From Spinacia oleracea (lineage: Eukaryota > Streptophyta > Magnoliopsida > Caryophyllales > Amaranthaceae), in NCBI RefSeq assembly GCF_020520425.1, contig NC_079490.1, forward strand, positions 3,596,001 through 3,660,000: a stretch of DNA of 64,000 nt, written 5' to 3'. A program made the translations under genes and the position numbers. The notes under the pieces are model-generated. The model saw only the letters and a list, made by a program, of their open reading frames with translations, was not told the origin of the DNA and did not search any database. This document shows positions 11,262 through 31,151 of this stretch, piece by piece. How positions within the stretch are numbered: the first letter of the stretch is position 1; every line of letters begins with the position of its first letter.

Positions 11262-11400
11262 AAAAAAAAAAAATGCCTTGACCTAGTGGAAATGATTACA
11301 CCTTCCAATTGAAAGGTTGGTTGTTCAATCCACACTTGGGGCACTTTGAGAGAGGATTTCTCTTACCATTCCATATACTCTCAAAGTGTCTAGTCTAATA
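11262..11400 (+). mobile_element. tRNA-derived SINE, copy 1
   Basis: Contains a box-A-like TTGACCTAGTGGAAATG (11278-11294) and box-B-like TTGTTCAATCCACAC, followed by the body 'ggcactttgagagaggattt' and 'ctctcaaagtgtctagt'. The same body occurs at 50.8 kb (+) and 58.5 kb (-), so this is a dispersed family of short elements. A-rich DNA precedes it; no clear target-site duplication. Confidence 0.55.
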
Positions 11401-11457
11401 TTAATTATTTTATCCCTAATTTTCCAAGTAATTCTGAATAATTACTACTCCATACTA

Positions 11458-11713
11458 CTTACCTCCGTTTCAAAAAAATCTTTACACTTACTATTTGCAC
11501 GGACTCCGGTGTAATATTTGGCCGTTAAAATATCCAATTTTGTATGGCAAAAAATTATTAAAAAGTTGATATTTATAAAATACATTTTAAGACGAATCTA
11601 ACAAGATATCTCATGATAATTTTTTATAGATATAGTAGTGAGAATTTATGATCAAAGTTTTGATTGTTGGACACATTTTTCAAATCGTAAAGAACTTAAT
11701 GAAACGGAGGTAT
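11458..11713. mobile_element. Stowaway-like MITE
   Basis: Ends CTTACCTCCGTTTCAAAA and ...TTAATGAAACGGAGGTAT with flanking TA. The inside carries the motif 'gaatctaacaagatatctca' shared by several other MITEs of the window (37.7, 44.0, 50.2, 53.7 and 57.6 kb). Confidence 0.7.
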
Positions 11714-12460
11714 TACGTACATAGTTAATAGTTAAGATTATACTTATCATTAATATGTTTGTTAAAGTATTTCTATTCAATTGCCCAAAAAAAAAAGAAT
11801 TAATATATTTTTTTATTCGGATAACAATTCAAGACCGAAGACGTTTGTTTCCTTCTAAGTAAAATGAAAATCATTGTAATTTCTTTTAAACAAACACAAT
11901 GGATAAAACTTGAACTCTGCACACTATTTTATCTTCTCTCTTAAAACAAAGAAAGTGTTTCGAATTACTAAAATTTTAAAGAAGATAATTTATTGCTCTT
12001 TCTCTTTTCACTAAGATCATATAATAAGGAAGATCATATAATAAGGAAGATCATATGGTAGCCTAATAAGATAATTAAAATATCATTACATAAAAAAAAA
12101 ACATATATATGTAATAAAAATATCATAACTAATCCCCTCAAAGATATTTTAACCGATAATTCGATATTATCCAGCTTGTACTAATAATAAATAATAAATT
12201 ATATAATCAAATACAAAAAATATTTACAATTTTAAAATCAAATTTCAGTGTTATATTGTTATCCAAAGCCAATAAGGATAAGTTAATTATCTTATAAACG
12301 TGCAATTAATACATACAATCCTTGTAAATTCAGTTTTACTTCTAATTACGATAGAAGTAGGAGAGTTAGAGTTATATTAAATTTATTTTAAGCTTTATTA
12401 TATGTTTGAGTTATTATTTTCTTATTATAATATCGAATAGGATTAGGGAAACTATTGTAC
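11714..12460. other. Upstream region of the sugar transporter gene
   Basis: Very AT-rich. A triple repeat of 'gatcatataataaggaa' lies at 12016-12057. No other feature recognised. Confidence 0.4.
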
Positions 12461-12468
12461 TATAAATA
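12461..12468 (+). promoter_or_regulatory. TATA box of the sugar transporter gene
   Basis: TATAAATA, 76-83 bp before the start codon, followed by a short pyrimidine-rich leader ending aaacaaacaATGG, a good plant initiation context. Confidence 0.6.
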
Positions 12469-12543
12469 CGTTGACACTTCTAGCTATTTTATTCATCCAT
12501 ATTTTCTCGATCAATCAAAGGTAGAGATCAAACAAAACAAACA

Positions 12544-15066
12544 ATGGCGGGTGGAATTATTGTCGATGGTGGAAAATTGGGTAAAGAATATCCAGGAAAA
12601 CTAACTGGCTACGTGTTTTTGAGTTGCCTTCTTGCGGCTGCTGGAGGTTTGATATTCGGTTATGACATCGGGATTTCAGGTATATATTTGATTAATTGAA
12701 TTTGTTATATTACCAAGGTTTAATTTAATTTGTATGCGTTGAATTAATTGAATTGATCTAGCTAGTGATTCTCTTAATTAGTAAATCTCATATATATGCA
12801 TGCTAATTAATTAAGAGTATTAATCGTACGTGTCTTATATAATTTGTATGCGTTCAATTTAATGAATTGATCTAGCTAGTAATACTCTTAATTAGTAAAT
12901 CTCATATATATATATATGCATGCTAATTAATTAAGAGTATTAATTAATCGTACATGTCTTATTGATACATCAATTAATATAATTATCATGTATGTAGGTG
13001 GAGTTACATCTATGCCTATGTTTTTGGAGAAATTCTTCCCATCGGTGTATAGACAACAGATGGCGGACTCAGGGACGAATCAGTACTGTAAATTCAATAG
13101 TGTCAAATTAACTATGTTCACATCCTCCTTATATTTGGCTGCACTAGTGGCTTCTATTGTGGCATCTACTGTCACCAGAAAGTGGGGTCGTAAGCGATCC
13201 ATGTTTGCCGGAGGACTCCTCTTCCTTGCTGGTGCTGTTGTTAATGCCGCTGCTCAAAACGTTGCCATGCTTATCATCGGCCGTATACTTCTTGGTTTCG
13301 GCATTGGCTTCGCTAATCAGGTACGTAGATGAGATTTAATTTGTTTATAAAATCAATCTAGAGTATTTAGTATTTACTATTCAAGTTGAAGTTAATTTTG
13401 AGAATTACTTTGAGGCAGGGACGGATTTATGTGGTAGGTCATGTTGTAGGTCGGTGGGAATTAAAAAAAAAAACTTTAAAAAATCGAAACAGTAAATACA
13501 ATTAAGTAATTATTTGCGTTGTTCGATTCCTCTCACTAGTGTTTTTATTAAAGTTTTCTTTACTTGTTTTTTGCATAATTTAAATCTATACAATAAGTCT
13601 CTTTAAATAAGTTGGGTTTTGCATTAATATTCCAATAGTGTACTCTGTGTTTTCTTTAATCAACCTTTTTCTGTTTTAAATTGTATATTTTATTTAATTT
13701 TTCAAAATTGTCATACTTATTAATAATAAACTATTTCAGTTGTACAGCATATACTTTGGTCTGAGTTACTATAATATAATTATTGATGTTATTATGATAA
13801 TGAATAACGAGCATATTAATTTGTTGATTAATTTGTACTTAAGTATATTACTTGTTGATCTTACTGTTGCAGTCAGTGCCCGTGTTTCTATCAGAGATGG
13901 CACCTTACAAGCACCGTGGTGCACTAAACATGATGTTTCAACTCACAATCACAATAGGAATCCTCGTAGCCAATCTCCTTAACTATGTTTTTGCCAAAGT
14001 TGAGCACATTGGATGGAGGTTGAGTCTCGGAGGAGCTGTGATTCCTGCTCTCATTATCCTTGTTGGTTCTTTAATCCTTCCCGAAACCCCCAACTCTCTC
14101 ATTGAAAGAGGCAAACTCGATGAAGCTAAGAAACAATTGTTAAAAATCCGAGGGGTAGATAATGTTGACGCCGAACTTGAAGACCTGGTTACAGCTAGTG
14201 AAGCCTCCAAGAAAGTGGAAGACCCTTGGAGAAGCCTCTTAAAAGACAGACAATATCGACCTCCTCTTATATTCGCCTTTGCAATTCCAATGTTTCAACA
14301 ACTTACCGGGATCAATGTGATCATGTTTTACGCACCTGTTTTGTTTAAAACAATTGGATTTGCTGATGACGCATCCCTTATGTCAGCCGTCATTACTGGT
14401 GGTGTTAACGTTGTTGCTACTTTGGTCTCTATTTATGGTGTTGATAAATGGGGAAGGCGCTCTCTTTTCCTCCAGGGTGGCATCCAAATGCTCGTTTTGC
14501 AGGTAATCTATTTTCTTCAATTGATCTTCTTATTTTACTGAAATCATTAGAACAATCGATTGATTGATTGACGACTTATATATCTACATTGTGTTGCATT
14601 GCATTGTCAGATACTTGTGGCAACATTCATCGGATGGAAATTTGGGGTGACAGGAGACGCAACAAATTTGCCAAAATGGTATGCAATTATAGTTGTATTG
14701 TGTATATGCATCTACGTAGCTGGATTTGCATGGTCATGGGGACCTCTAGGATGGCTTGTACCAAGTGAAATCTTCCCTCTTGAAGTCAGATCTGCTGCAC
14801 AGAGTATCAATGTATCAGTTAACATGATCTTCACATTTATTATAGCTCAAGCTTTCCTCCCAATGTTATGTGCATTAAAGTTTGGACTCTTCATCTTCTT
14901 TGCCTTCTTCGTGGTGATTATGACAATATTCATCTACTTCTTGTTGCCTGAGACCAAGAATGTACCTATTGAAGAGATGGATCTTGTCTGGAAAAACCAC
15001 AAGTTTTGGGGTCATTTCATTCCTGAAAATGTAGTTACTCCGGAGATGCCCGTGCTTAAGGCTTAG
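12544..15066 (+). CDS. H+/hexose symporter, STP family (sugar transport protein)
   Basis: Four exons, 12544-12679, 12998-13320, 13873-14502 and 14611-15066, all with GT..AG introns and consistent phase, encode 514 residues, the usual STP length. STP proteins import hexoses with protons across the plasma membrane. Visible landmarks: Asp41 in [13 protein letters not shown] of helix 1 (the proton-coupling position in STP10), RKWGRK between helices 2 and 3, [11 protein letters not shown] before the central loop, [17 protein letters not shown] in helix 7, [20 protein letters not shown] and [11 protein letters not shown]. Cys76 and Cys450 match the pair that closes the extracellular lid in STP10. 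The tail [12 protein letters not shown] is its own. Overall closest by memory to STP10-type carriers; the exact paralog is not decidable here. Intron 1 holds a tandem duplication. Confidence 0.95.
12726..12962 (+). repeat. Tandem duplication inside intron 1 of the STP gene
   Basis: A unit of about 113-120 bp (aatttgtatgcgttgaatta ... gtgtctta) is present twice, at 12726-12838 and 12839-12962. The copies differ by a few bases and by the length of a TA run (atatatat). Both lie fully in the intron. Confidence 0.85.
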
Positions 15067-15738
15067 TTTTTAGTTTTTATTTAATAAGATTGTTAGTCAA
15101 ATATTATAACAGATTGTAGTAGATAGTTATGTACTTATGTTTAATTCAAGCATTCATTAACTCTTATGAAGTTATAATAAACATGTACGTTGAGAATTTT
15201 TCATACTGAGTATTTTATTATGCACTAATTTTGTCATGCATGTGTTTATAAATAATTATCATAGTAGCATGATTAAACAATGTATAATCTTATTCGGCCC
15301 TATAATTTAGAATTTTCGTCCATAATTCCCTACTTTCGCTGTTTTTCATACGAAGTACACACTAATTAATATGGTTTCTTGAGTACAAGATTTGAAATAA
15401 ATTTGGAACTCTATAGAAAATAAATAACAAATGATTGCAAAAGTTTAACATTTATTAATGGAAGATAAAAACAATAATTGAACAAATTTTTTTTTTGATT
15501 TTTTGGCATTGATATTAAAACATTGTTTGGATACAATTTAATAACAACTCCAAGATTAATACAAGATTACAACATAATGACTCACTCAGTTTAATGCCAA
15601 TGCACCTCCCTTTTTCAATTATTTCTCTACTAAAATCTTAATTTTATTAATTCTTCCACGTAAAATAACAAATTCAAAAAAAACGCAACTATTTTTTGTG
15701 TAGAATGGAAATAAATAAATAAAAATAAATTATCAACT
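15067..15738. other. Intergenic, between convergent STP and SKS genes
   Basis: Only 3' untranslated sequence and AT-rich DNA; 'aataaacatg' at 15177 is a possible polyadenylation signal region for the STP gene. Nothing else recognised. Confidence 0.5.
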
Positions 15739-18700
15739 TCAAATGCTGTATGGTGGTGGCTTTGGCATGTTCTTGACAAGTCCACAGACCAAAGAATTAT
15801 CAGGAAGGTTGTATTCATCCCTTAGTGACCTTTCTGGTGACAATACACTCACATACATCTGTTGGCCCAAGTAAGCCCGTTCGGGGGACTCGTTCCTTAG
15901 CTGCCACATTCCGGCGTTGTCGAATGTTAGCATGATCGCGGCCCATGACTTCGGGTACACTTGGATCGTGTACCTGCTCACCGCGTCTAGAAGGTTGTAG
16001 TTCTTCCTCTTGTCCGGTGTCCATTGCCCTACCTCGATCCTGTTTGTTGCGAAAAAGAGTATGTTAGAAACATTATATGACCCCGATCGTTTCCGATCCC
16101 GACACATTGGCCCGACCCGACCCGACCCAAAAAATGCGAGGATTGAACAAATTTCTTGACTCGATTTTAAAATTTTGGCCCAAAAGAGCGGGTATGGCCC
16201 CCAAGCCCGGCCCGGCCCGGCCCGAGATAGTGTGTTAAAACTTTTTGGTCGCGGCCAGGACCGGTCGGCCTTTAGTTTTTTTTTTTTTTGTTGTAAGGGG
16301 AGCCTTCCTAGAAGGCCCTGGCCAAAAAAAATTACATGATTTTAGTTAATTTTAGACTAATTTGTATTAAAAAGTATCTAATTTTAGTTAATTTTTCAGT
16401 AATTTTGTAATAGTGGACCCCACTTAGTACAATTTCTGGATCCGCCACTTAGTACGAAGGGTTGCTTGTCTGTACAGATATCGAGTAAAATTAATGTGAA
16501 GAAGGAGTTACTTACGCGACAGGGAAGAAGGAGTAGCCGTCTAAGTGGAAGGACTGAATGCTCTTCTCGTGGTTTTCGAAGATGATCTCGACGAAGTTCC
16601 TGAAGGTGGCGTTGAGAACATTAGGCCCGGTGGTGAACTTATCCAAGGTGTCGATGTTACTTGGTGGCTCGTCGTTGATGACATCGTACTTGAACACCTT
16701 GTCGGCGATTTGGTAGTACTCAAGGAGTTTCAATGGGGTATCGGCGTCGGTGTGGGAGTGGCCGTTGATTGCGTACCGAAGTTTTCCGTCAACGGTGCCG
16801 GCGGTGGTAGCTAGCTTGATGGTTCTAGTGATGTTGATTTGACCATAGTGGTATGAACCTTGTGGGTTGGGCCTGGCTGCACTAGCGGTCAAGTTCCACC
16901 TCAAGGATCGGTACTGGTTCAAGGACCAAGCCCAGCCCACGGGTGCCTCGGGTAGGGTTGTTGATGGTGCACCCTTTCCTCCTTCATAGCGGACTATACC
17001 GGTTGCTTGGAGGTGGTACTTGGTGAACCTATAAAAAATAAAGTTTAGCAATGCCAAAAAAAGGTAAATATATGCTAGAAAGGGAAAGTGATTTTGGCAC
17101 GCCCATTGTAACCATATACTATCTCCGTTCCTAAATGATCTTTACGGTTACTATTTGCCGGTAATTAAGGAATTTTGGTGAACATGTGATGGTGGGGTAA
17201 CAAATGGAAAATGAGTGGCTATAAATTGTCCAACAATGTGAGTGGGTGGAAACTAATATTAAAGTATTGTGAGTGGGTAAGTTATGGTGGGCCAAATAAG
17301 AGTATAAATGGAATAAAGTAGGAGTGTAAAGAACTTTCAGGAACAGACTAAAACGGAAAGCGTAAAGAACTTTTAGGAACGGAGGTAGTAGAAAACCATT
17401 TTGGCTTACACCATAATATATGTAGCATGCCAAAAATGTTAATATATGCCAAAAAGGGGGAAAAGTGATTGTGGCACACCCATTGTAACAGTACAGAAAA
17501 ATCGTACTCTGCAGCTTACATAAAGGTGTGCCAAAATCAACTTGGCACGCCCACTGTATGTAAGTGCATAGAAAAACTGCGCTCTGCTCAGCTCAGCTCA
17601 GCACAGTTTAGCTCACGTAGAGGTGTGTCAAAATCAGTTTTACCGCCCCGAGAAAGTTAGAGCTATCCTACCTGGTGGATGCAATGATGTAGTAGTCCTT
17701 AGGATCTTTATCAGCAGTAACAAGCATAGAGTAACACTGTCCAAGATGAATATCAAGGCTATCGTAATCATTCTGAACTGTGTGAGACCCTTCAATCTCA
17801 ACCAACTTCATAGTATGACCTTGAAACCTAAAGTTAATCGAGTTCTTCATCCCAACGTTACAAACCCTGTACCTGTATGTCTTCCCTGGCTTCATCGTAA
17901 AAAGAGGCTCCTCTTTCAGGTCACCCACCTTACCTTGCCTACCGTTCATGAGTACACCGTCGGGCCGGGCCAGTGATTTGCCACCGTCAAGGCGTTTCTT
18001 GAGGGCGGTGTGGCTGTCTTGGTACCAGTCACCGACCAAGACGGTGTAGTCGTCTTCCGGGTCGGCGAATGGGACGGGGATTAGGAGACGGCTGTTGACC
18101 CTAAGCCCGCCGAACCCGCCCGCTCCTCGTAGGAAGCCCGTGGTTGGGTAGTAGAAGTAACTTCCGATTTGATCTTTTACTTGGAATCTGTAAGTGTAGT
18201 TTGTTCCTGGTAGGATTGGACACATTGTTCCTGGTGTACCGTCTTGCCATGAGTTCTTCCTCTGTTGTATTCCACTCCTGTGAGGAAAAAGAAAAAAAAT
18301 TAACAAGAAATATAAATTAGTTGCATTGTTTTTGCAATGTGATCATTTGTTCATAGGCAGTATTCAATTGGTAGAAGGTATACCCGGTTGTATATAAAAC
18401 CAAATGTGACTGGTTCGTTTTTTATACTTTTAACCCCGAGAAAATCACGTTTTTTATATTTTAAGAAGCACATGTTTACAAATTATAAACGATTTTTTGT
18501 TGTTTTTAAAAAAGCACATTTTTACAAATGAAAAACAAAGTATTGCAAGCAAAAGAAACGAAAGATATATATAAGTATCTGGTTTTAAATTGTTAAAATG
18601 TGTTTTTAAATAGGTAAAATGTGTTTTTTAAGTTGTAAAAATGTACTTTTAACCCGGTTGTATATAGAGCTACATATAACCGGGTGGACCTTTTAATTTG

Positions 18701-19046
18701 TGGGGGCAGTATTCACCACGACAGAGATGAATACTGCCTAGAAAAAAAAAAGTATGCAATGTATGCAACAAAGAGGACAGAATACAAACCAGGTGAAGAG
18801 AAGAGGCTCGTCAAGGTGGTTAAAGACATTGACAACAATGTTGTTGTTGGTAGTGGTGTTAAGGTTAGGACCAGGGAATTCTCCGTTAATGAGAATAACC
18901 TGTTGAGGAACCCCGAGGGGGGAACGGGTACCATAGGTAACCTTCCAGTCGAAGAACAAATACGGATCCTCAGATCGAACCATGGTTACAACCATCAAGA
19001 GTAGACACGATAACAACAAGGAGGCGGTTACTGTAGACTTTCCCAT
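15739..19046 (-). CDS. SKU5-similar (SKS) multicopper-oxidase-like protein, L-ascorbate oxidase homolog
   Basis: Exons on the minus strand: 19046-18790, 18277-17672, 17028-16516 and 16039-15739; phases fit, giving 558 residues. Residues 1-25 form a signal peptide (hydrophobic LLLSCLLLMVVTM) before SEDPYLFFDWKVTYGT. Three cupredoxin-like domains follow: about 30-145 (LDEPLLFTWSGIQQRKNSWQDG), 160-310 (DDYTVLVGDWY...RYRVCNVG) and 380-530 (HLDGYSFFPVAIEVGQWTPDKRK). Where true ascorbate oxidases have the HCH copper-ligand tripeptide, this reads DNAGMWQLRNES, so type 1 and trinuclear copper ligands are missing, as is normal for SKS proteins. It ends in NMPKPPPYSI with no hydrophobic GPI tail, as in the SKS4/5/6 type. 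Several N-glycosylation sites (NTT, NYT, NLT, NIT, NAT). Probably a secreted, cell-wall protein; many relatives act in pollen tubes or directed growth. Confidence 0.92.
16040..16515. other. Intron 3 of the SKS gene with GGCCC-rich tracts
   Basis: Contains cccgacccgacccgaccc at 16112-16129 and cccggcccggcccggcccg at 16205-16223, a T12 run, and a fragment 'tctggatccgccacttagta' resembling the end of the hAT elements at 50-52 kb. Probably old element debris. Confidence 0.4.
17119..17388. mobile_element. Stowaway-like MITE in intron 2 of the SKS gene
   Basis: Ends CTATCTCCGTTCCTAAATG and ...TTTTAGGAACGGAGGTAG, flanked by TA (17117-17118, 17389-17390). 270 bp. On each side a related phrase, 'ttggcacgcccattgtaac' / 'tggcacacccattgtaaca', is found, so the MITE inserted into a local duplication. 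Confidence 0.75.
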
Positions 19047-20269
19047 TGCTTAATTAATTAATTAACGCGGTAATTAATTATTAGTAGTAGTAGTAGTATT
19101 ACAGAGCTAACAAGAGAAAGTTTTGATCTTAAAGGCCTCCCTTAAATTTTTGTATTTAACAGAAATTTTGTGTTGTTTTTGTTTATGTGATTTGTAAAAA
19201 GGATTGTTGTTTATTTAAGAGGATTAGCCTGCTCGAGGCTTGTTAGCTGCTTGATTAGAGAATACAAAGTTCCTTCTTTATACTAATGGATGGATTTGGA
19301 AAATGGGAATTAAATTCCTAATAAAATGGATTGCCTTCCAATTTTTCTTGCTAAATTTGGTTTTTTTTTTCTAATTATTAAAGTGTTTTAAGAATGGCTA
19401 ATTAATTGCCTAAGATTAGTTATTTTTTTTCTAATTTTTACGCGTTCTATTTTCGCGGTTGCAATGTCTTAATGTGGATTAACCATTTTCTTAACAACAT
19501 TCTTAACTATATTTTTTAACTATATTTAGTAGTGTCAATTCGTGTGTAAAATGGTGGAATTTTAAGCCACCTTGAAATTGACATGGTCAAATGATAATCT
19601 CCAACTTCTGAAAACAAAGGTCAAGGGAGAGAGGAAAAAAACTTGAATGTAGAATTATTAATTTATACTACGTACGTACTTAAGTAACTAAATATGTTTG
19701 GATATTAATGTGCAAATTATTAAATAGAGACACAGAAAATCATTAAATAATAATTAAAAAAAAAAACTATTCTAACATACTTTCAAATTTCAATAATATG
19801 ACTTTTTTAAAAGTATGGAATTATTTATTGCGACCGGAGTTAAATGGATACGAACATGATATACACATGAAACATTTGATCTCAAAACTAATACTTCTCC
19901 TTTGTATACCCAAAAAAAAATATCAAATATGTACTCCATTATTAAAAATGGAGATGTTCAAATCTCATAAAGATCAAATTTAATGTTTATATTTCTTCTA
20001 CTATTGGTGCGTTTTTTTCACTTGATTTTCACTTATTTTTCTAAGCTTATCTGAATTTAAGTGGACTTATTAAAATCTTATCAAAACTTATTTTAATCAT
20101 AAATCGTACTCGGATAACCCTTAGTTTCCATGAATTTTTTTTATCTGAACTTATTTTCCTAAAATAAAGAAAATAAAATGAACAGATCAGTAGTATTATT
20201 TTCTCAAAGTTTAATTGTGAATTATGAACAGAGCGGTAGTATTATTTTCTCATAGAAAAAGTACATGAT
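19047..20269. other. Promoter side of the SKS gene and AT-rich intergenic DNA
   Basis: TATAAAG on the minus strand at 19282-19276 is a possible TATA box for the SKS gene, which would give a leader of about 200 bases. A (TAG)n run (19082-19096) lies in the leader. The rest is AT-rich with no gene. Confidence 0.35.
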
Positions 20270-20460
20270 GTAATTGCATAGCCGACCCCCGACCCTACTA
20301 GAGTGTAACCCCTCATGGGTTAACCCGACCCAGCTACACAAGCCAAACCTTTGGGAGAAGCCCAAATACCCTAGTCGTAGGATTCAAACCTGTAACCTCT
20401 AAATCACGAGAAAGGAGTCTTACCACTAGACCAAACTACCTTAGTTACGCGATTCAGCCA
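20270..20460 (-). mobile_element. tRNA-derived SINE-like element
   Basis: On the minus strand: box-A-like TTTGGTCTAGTGGTAAGAC (20440-20422) and box-B-like AGGTTTGAATCCTACGA about 40 bases later, then a body containing gggcttctcccaaaggtttg and gtcgggttaacccatg. This is the layout of a SINE with a tRNA-like head. No target duplication was located. Confidence 0.5.
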
Positions 20461-20591
20461 AAAATGAAGTGATAAGCTTGAATAAGAGAAAGAATGAATA
20501 ACAACCAACACAACATTTAAATAAAATTTTCTGTTCTCATATTACAATAGAAATACAAAAACCCTAAAAACCAAAACTGGAATAGAATACA

Positions 20592-27768
<7,177 letters not shown>

Positions 27769-28539
27769 CTTTCTCTCTCCTCCTCCTCCTCCTCCTGGTG
27801 GGGGTTTTCCGCAGGGTTTTAGGGGGGCAGAGTGAGTTGTACCGCTAGGCCCGGCCCGGTCGGTTTGTCGGTATGCTCCATTTCGAATAGTTTGACCCGG
27901 ATATAGTAATTGAATAGACCTTGTCTGTTGAAAGCATTCTTCCTCTTGTGATAGTTAAACCAGTTTGGCCCAAACAAGCCATAACTAGTACTAAATGGCT
28001 ACTAGTTGGTTGAGCCTAGGTCATGCCAATCTGTAGAGGTGGTAAATGGATTGTATGGGTCGGGTTAGGTGGGAAAACTTTCGGCTCTGATACGGATCGA
28101 GTCGGATTTGGGTGATACGGGTCAATTTCATTTATGTTGAAAATTAACTTATTTTGTGTTTTATTTCAACTATATTTGACTTCGGTCAAGGTAATTTGGG
28201 TATAGGTTGGAATGATTCCGATCGGGTTTAATCTGATTCGGGTCAATTTCTGTTATGGGTCGGGTTAATTTCACCGGATTGACCAACCACCCCAGTTCAT
28301 CCACGGATTCAGTTGAGGACCATGTAGACCTCTCGAACATACTGGGTATGGTTACTCGTATGATTTTTGGTTCAAATTGTTATCAAGTCAACACACCTTC
28401 GAATGCCAGGGGAAAGTTAGGAAAAGATGAGAAGGCCTAACAATTGTCGGTCTAGGCGGAGGTGTTCAGATACCATTCCGTTCGTATCTTAGTCCACAAC
28501 TCACTTGTCTATCGTCAAGCCTCTGAAACTAGTTCGTAG
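27769..28539. other. Upstream region of DEG10
   Basis: A (TCC)n run sits just before the start codon (27777-27798) in the leader. Further out are cggcccggtcgg-type stretches (27848) and 'tcgggttaggtggg' / 'tcgggtcaatttc' phrases, probably an old GGGTC-type element (about 28030-28300). No gene. Confidence 0.4.
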
Positions 28540-30080
28540 TTCAAAATTGTAGCTTAATTAGTTGTTCATTAACAGTGGAATATATAAGACCTGGCATACA
28601 CGACTACATAGGGATAGTGACTTATAGCTTCACATTTGATAGAACTATTTTATCGTGAAAAAAGCAATCGATGAAAGGAAGACAAGCTATACAATGATGG
28701 TTTGTGACCCCATTTCGGGTAAGAGTTTGATCTAATGGTTAAAGGATCTATAAACACCATCCACACAATAAAATATAAAAATATGTTACAAGAAAATGAA
28801 TCACCATTATCAAGTTAAAATTCAACCAGGAGCGATGTATAAGTCCAGCCAAAATCATGTTATATTGTAACAATTAAAGGATGAATGTGCAATAAAGTAG
28901 TCAGAAACTCAGAATCCCATTTTATCACCATGTTTTTTTGGTTAGTTTGAACTTTGAACCTAATTAAGTCGGATTTGACACATTACTTTTAGTGTTGTTT
29001 GAGTTCATAATTATGTCTAATACCTAATGTTTTCGTCATTTCAAAGTGAATAGATATTTGACTCGTAGAAACTCAAGATTACATATCATTTATATCACAT
29101 TCAAGCTTGAAAATAACCAATTAATTAATTAAAACATAAGGTGTAAAAGTGGCAACCGAATTGTTTGGTTCAATCGAGTTAATTTGAGTCTGAATACATT
29201 CAAGCGAGGAGCATTGAGTGTTGGCTACAATTGTGTGTCACATACTCACATTCTTGTCCCGTCAATTCAATTGAAGTGACAATGACCCATTTAACCTCAA
29301 GTCGGTTTAAAATTGTATTGTAGCTTAATTAGTTGTACATTAACAGTGAATAGGACCTGTCATACACTACTAAACAAGGATATGTGACTTTTAGCATCAC
29401 ATTTGAGGGAGCTATTTCATCGTGAAAAGTAATTGATGAAAGAGGACAAGCTATACAATGATTGTCTGTGACCCCATTACGAGTAAAGATTTGATTAAAC
29501 GGCTAAAAAGATTTTATAAACATGTTTCACATAACAAAATATAAAATATGCTACAAAATAATTAATCACCATTTCTAAGTTAAAATTTAACCCAAAGCGA
29601 TGTATAATTCGAGTCAAAAACACATGTTACGTAGTATGTTATTACAATAAGGGGATAATTGTGCAATAAAGTAAGCACAGTTTTGTTTTGTCACTATAAA
29701 ACAATGTTTATGTTGGCCAGAACGAAGCCAATTAGAGTTCAATATTTTGTTTAAAATATAATCTTTTCACCATTTCAAATTGTGTAGATATATGACTTGT
29801 AGAAACTCATATTACATATATAACATTGATCTTCCCAACTTATTTAAACTTAAAAACACCCAAACAACTTATTCAACATAAGGTGAAAAAGTAGCAACTG
29901 AATTGTTTGGTTCGAGTTAACTTGAGTTTGATTATATTTAGGAGAGGAGTTTTGAGTTTGGGATATCGGGTTGTACGTCGCTCTATTGATCCACCAACTC
30001 TATTAAATGACAACGACAAGGTGAATCGGCCTCAAGCCATGTTTTCCAAAAAAAATGGACCCATCTTCAACCTCAACCAA
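28540..30080 (+). repeat. Two-copy direct tandem duplication, about 770 bp per unit
   Basis: Unit 1 (about 28540-29310) and unit 2 (about 29311-30080) share ordered blocks: 'tagcttaattagttg', 'gacaagctatacaatgat', 'tgtgaccccatt', 'aaaatataaa', 'gcgatgtataa', 'gtgcaataaagtag' and 'gaattgtttggtt'. They are diverged (roughly 80 percent by eye). No coding frame is conserved between them. Confidence 0.7.
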
Positions 30081-31044
30081 CCATTTAGCTACTTGTAACA
30101 CACAATATGCCTAACCGTGATTCGTGAACAACATAATTTGTGACTTGTAAGTCTATGCTTATAGGTGACACTAGGTTAAGACTCAAGAGTGAGATAAGAC
30201 ACTACATGATACTACGTATAACAAATCATACGAGAAATACACGGTACGACTCTATTCACTATGTAAGACCACAAACACTTTTATTGACATACACATTCAA
30301 ACACAACACGACTAACACATACATTATACAAGACAACTAATTTAATAACTTTGACACAACATAATGATTTTGTTCTCTTCACCTGATATGTTTTGATTTA
30401 TCTATTTTTTTTGGTTTGACCTGGTGTGACTTGTGACTTGGGAGTGTTTTATGTTTTTTTTATACGATCTGGTCAAAAATCAATAAGTATAAGACGAAAA
30501 AACATAGCCATAGCTAAATCATCATTCGAGCTCAGTAAAACTCAGTGACATCTTTTAATCCATCATACAACATACTTAGACACAACACGACTGTCACGTA
30601 CTGACATACACTATACAAGACAAGTAGACAACTAATTTAACAATTTCGACACGACACAAGTCACACAACACACAACTAAAAATCATCCGAACCCAGTACG
30701 ACCCAGTGACATCTTTTAATCCATCGTACATTCATACCATCCATGCTTTATGTATAGTTGTTCATAAATAACCGAAAAACAAACAGAAAAACTAGTAACA
30801 TAGCATGAATAACCAGTTTTTTCCAGAGTTAACGACCCCACCATTGCACATGACACTTTTTCTTTCCCACATCTCCATTTTTTCAATTTTCAAAAACAAA
30901 TTATCCAAACTGCCATGTCATCAATCTGTGTCAACCCATCACACCCCTCTTCTCCACCGTCAGATCAACCACTCTCAAACCACCCCCTAACCGTCCGATC
31001 TCCCATCCTCATCCATCCAAATTCTTCTTACAATACAATCTCAT
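30081..31044. other. Intergenic before the HMGA gene
   Basis: A diverged duplication: 'acacaacacgactaacacat' ... 'acaagacaactaattta' at about 30300-30345 recurs at 30577-30650. The last 250 bases are pyrimidine-rich promoter-like DNA. Confidence 0.4.
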
Positions 31045-31052
31045 TATAAATA
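31045..31052 (+). promoter_or_regulatory. TATA box of the HMGA gene
   Basis: TATAAATA about 100 bp before the start codon, followed by a CT-rich leader (ctccctctctaactttctct). Confidence 0.6.
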
Positions 31053-31151
31053 TAAATATTATTCACTCATCAAATTTCTCACTCCACTGAACCACTCCCT
31101 CTCTAACTTTCTCTCTCCTCAAATTAATCTTCAAGCTTACTCAACTCATCC

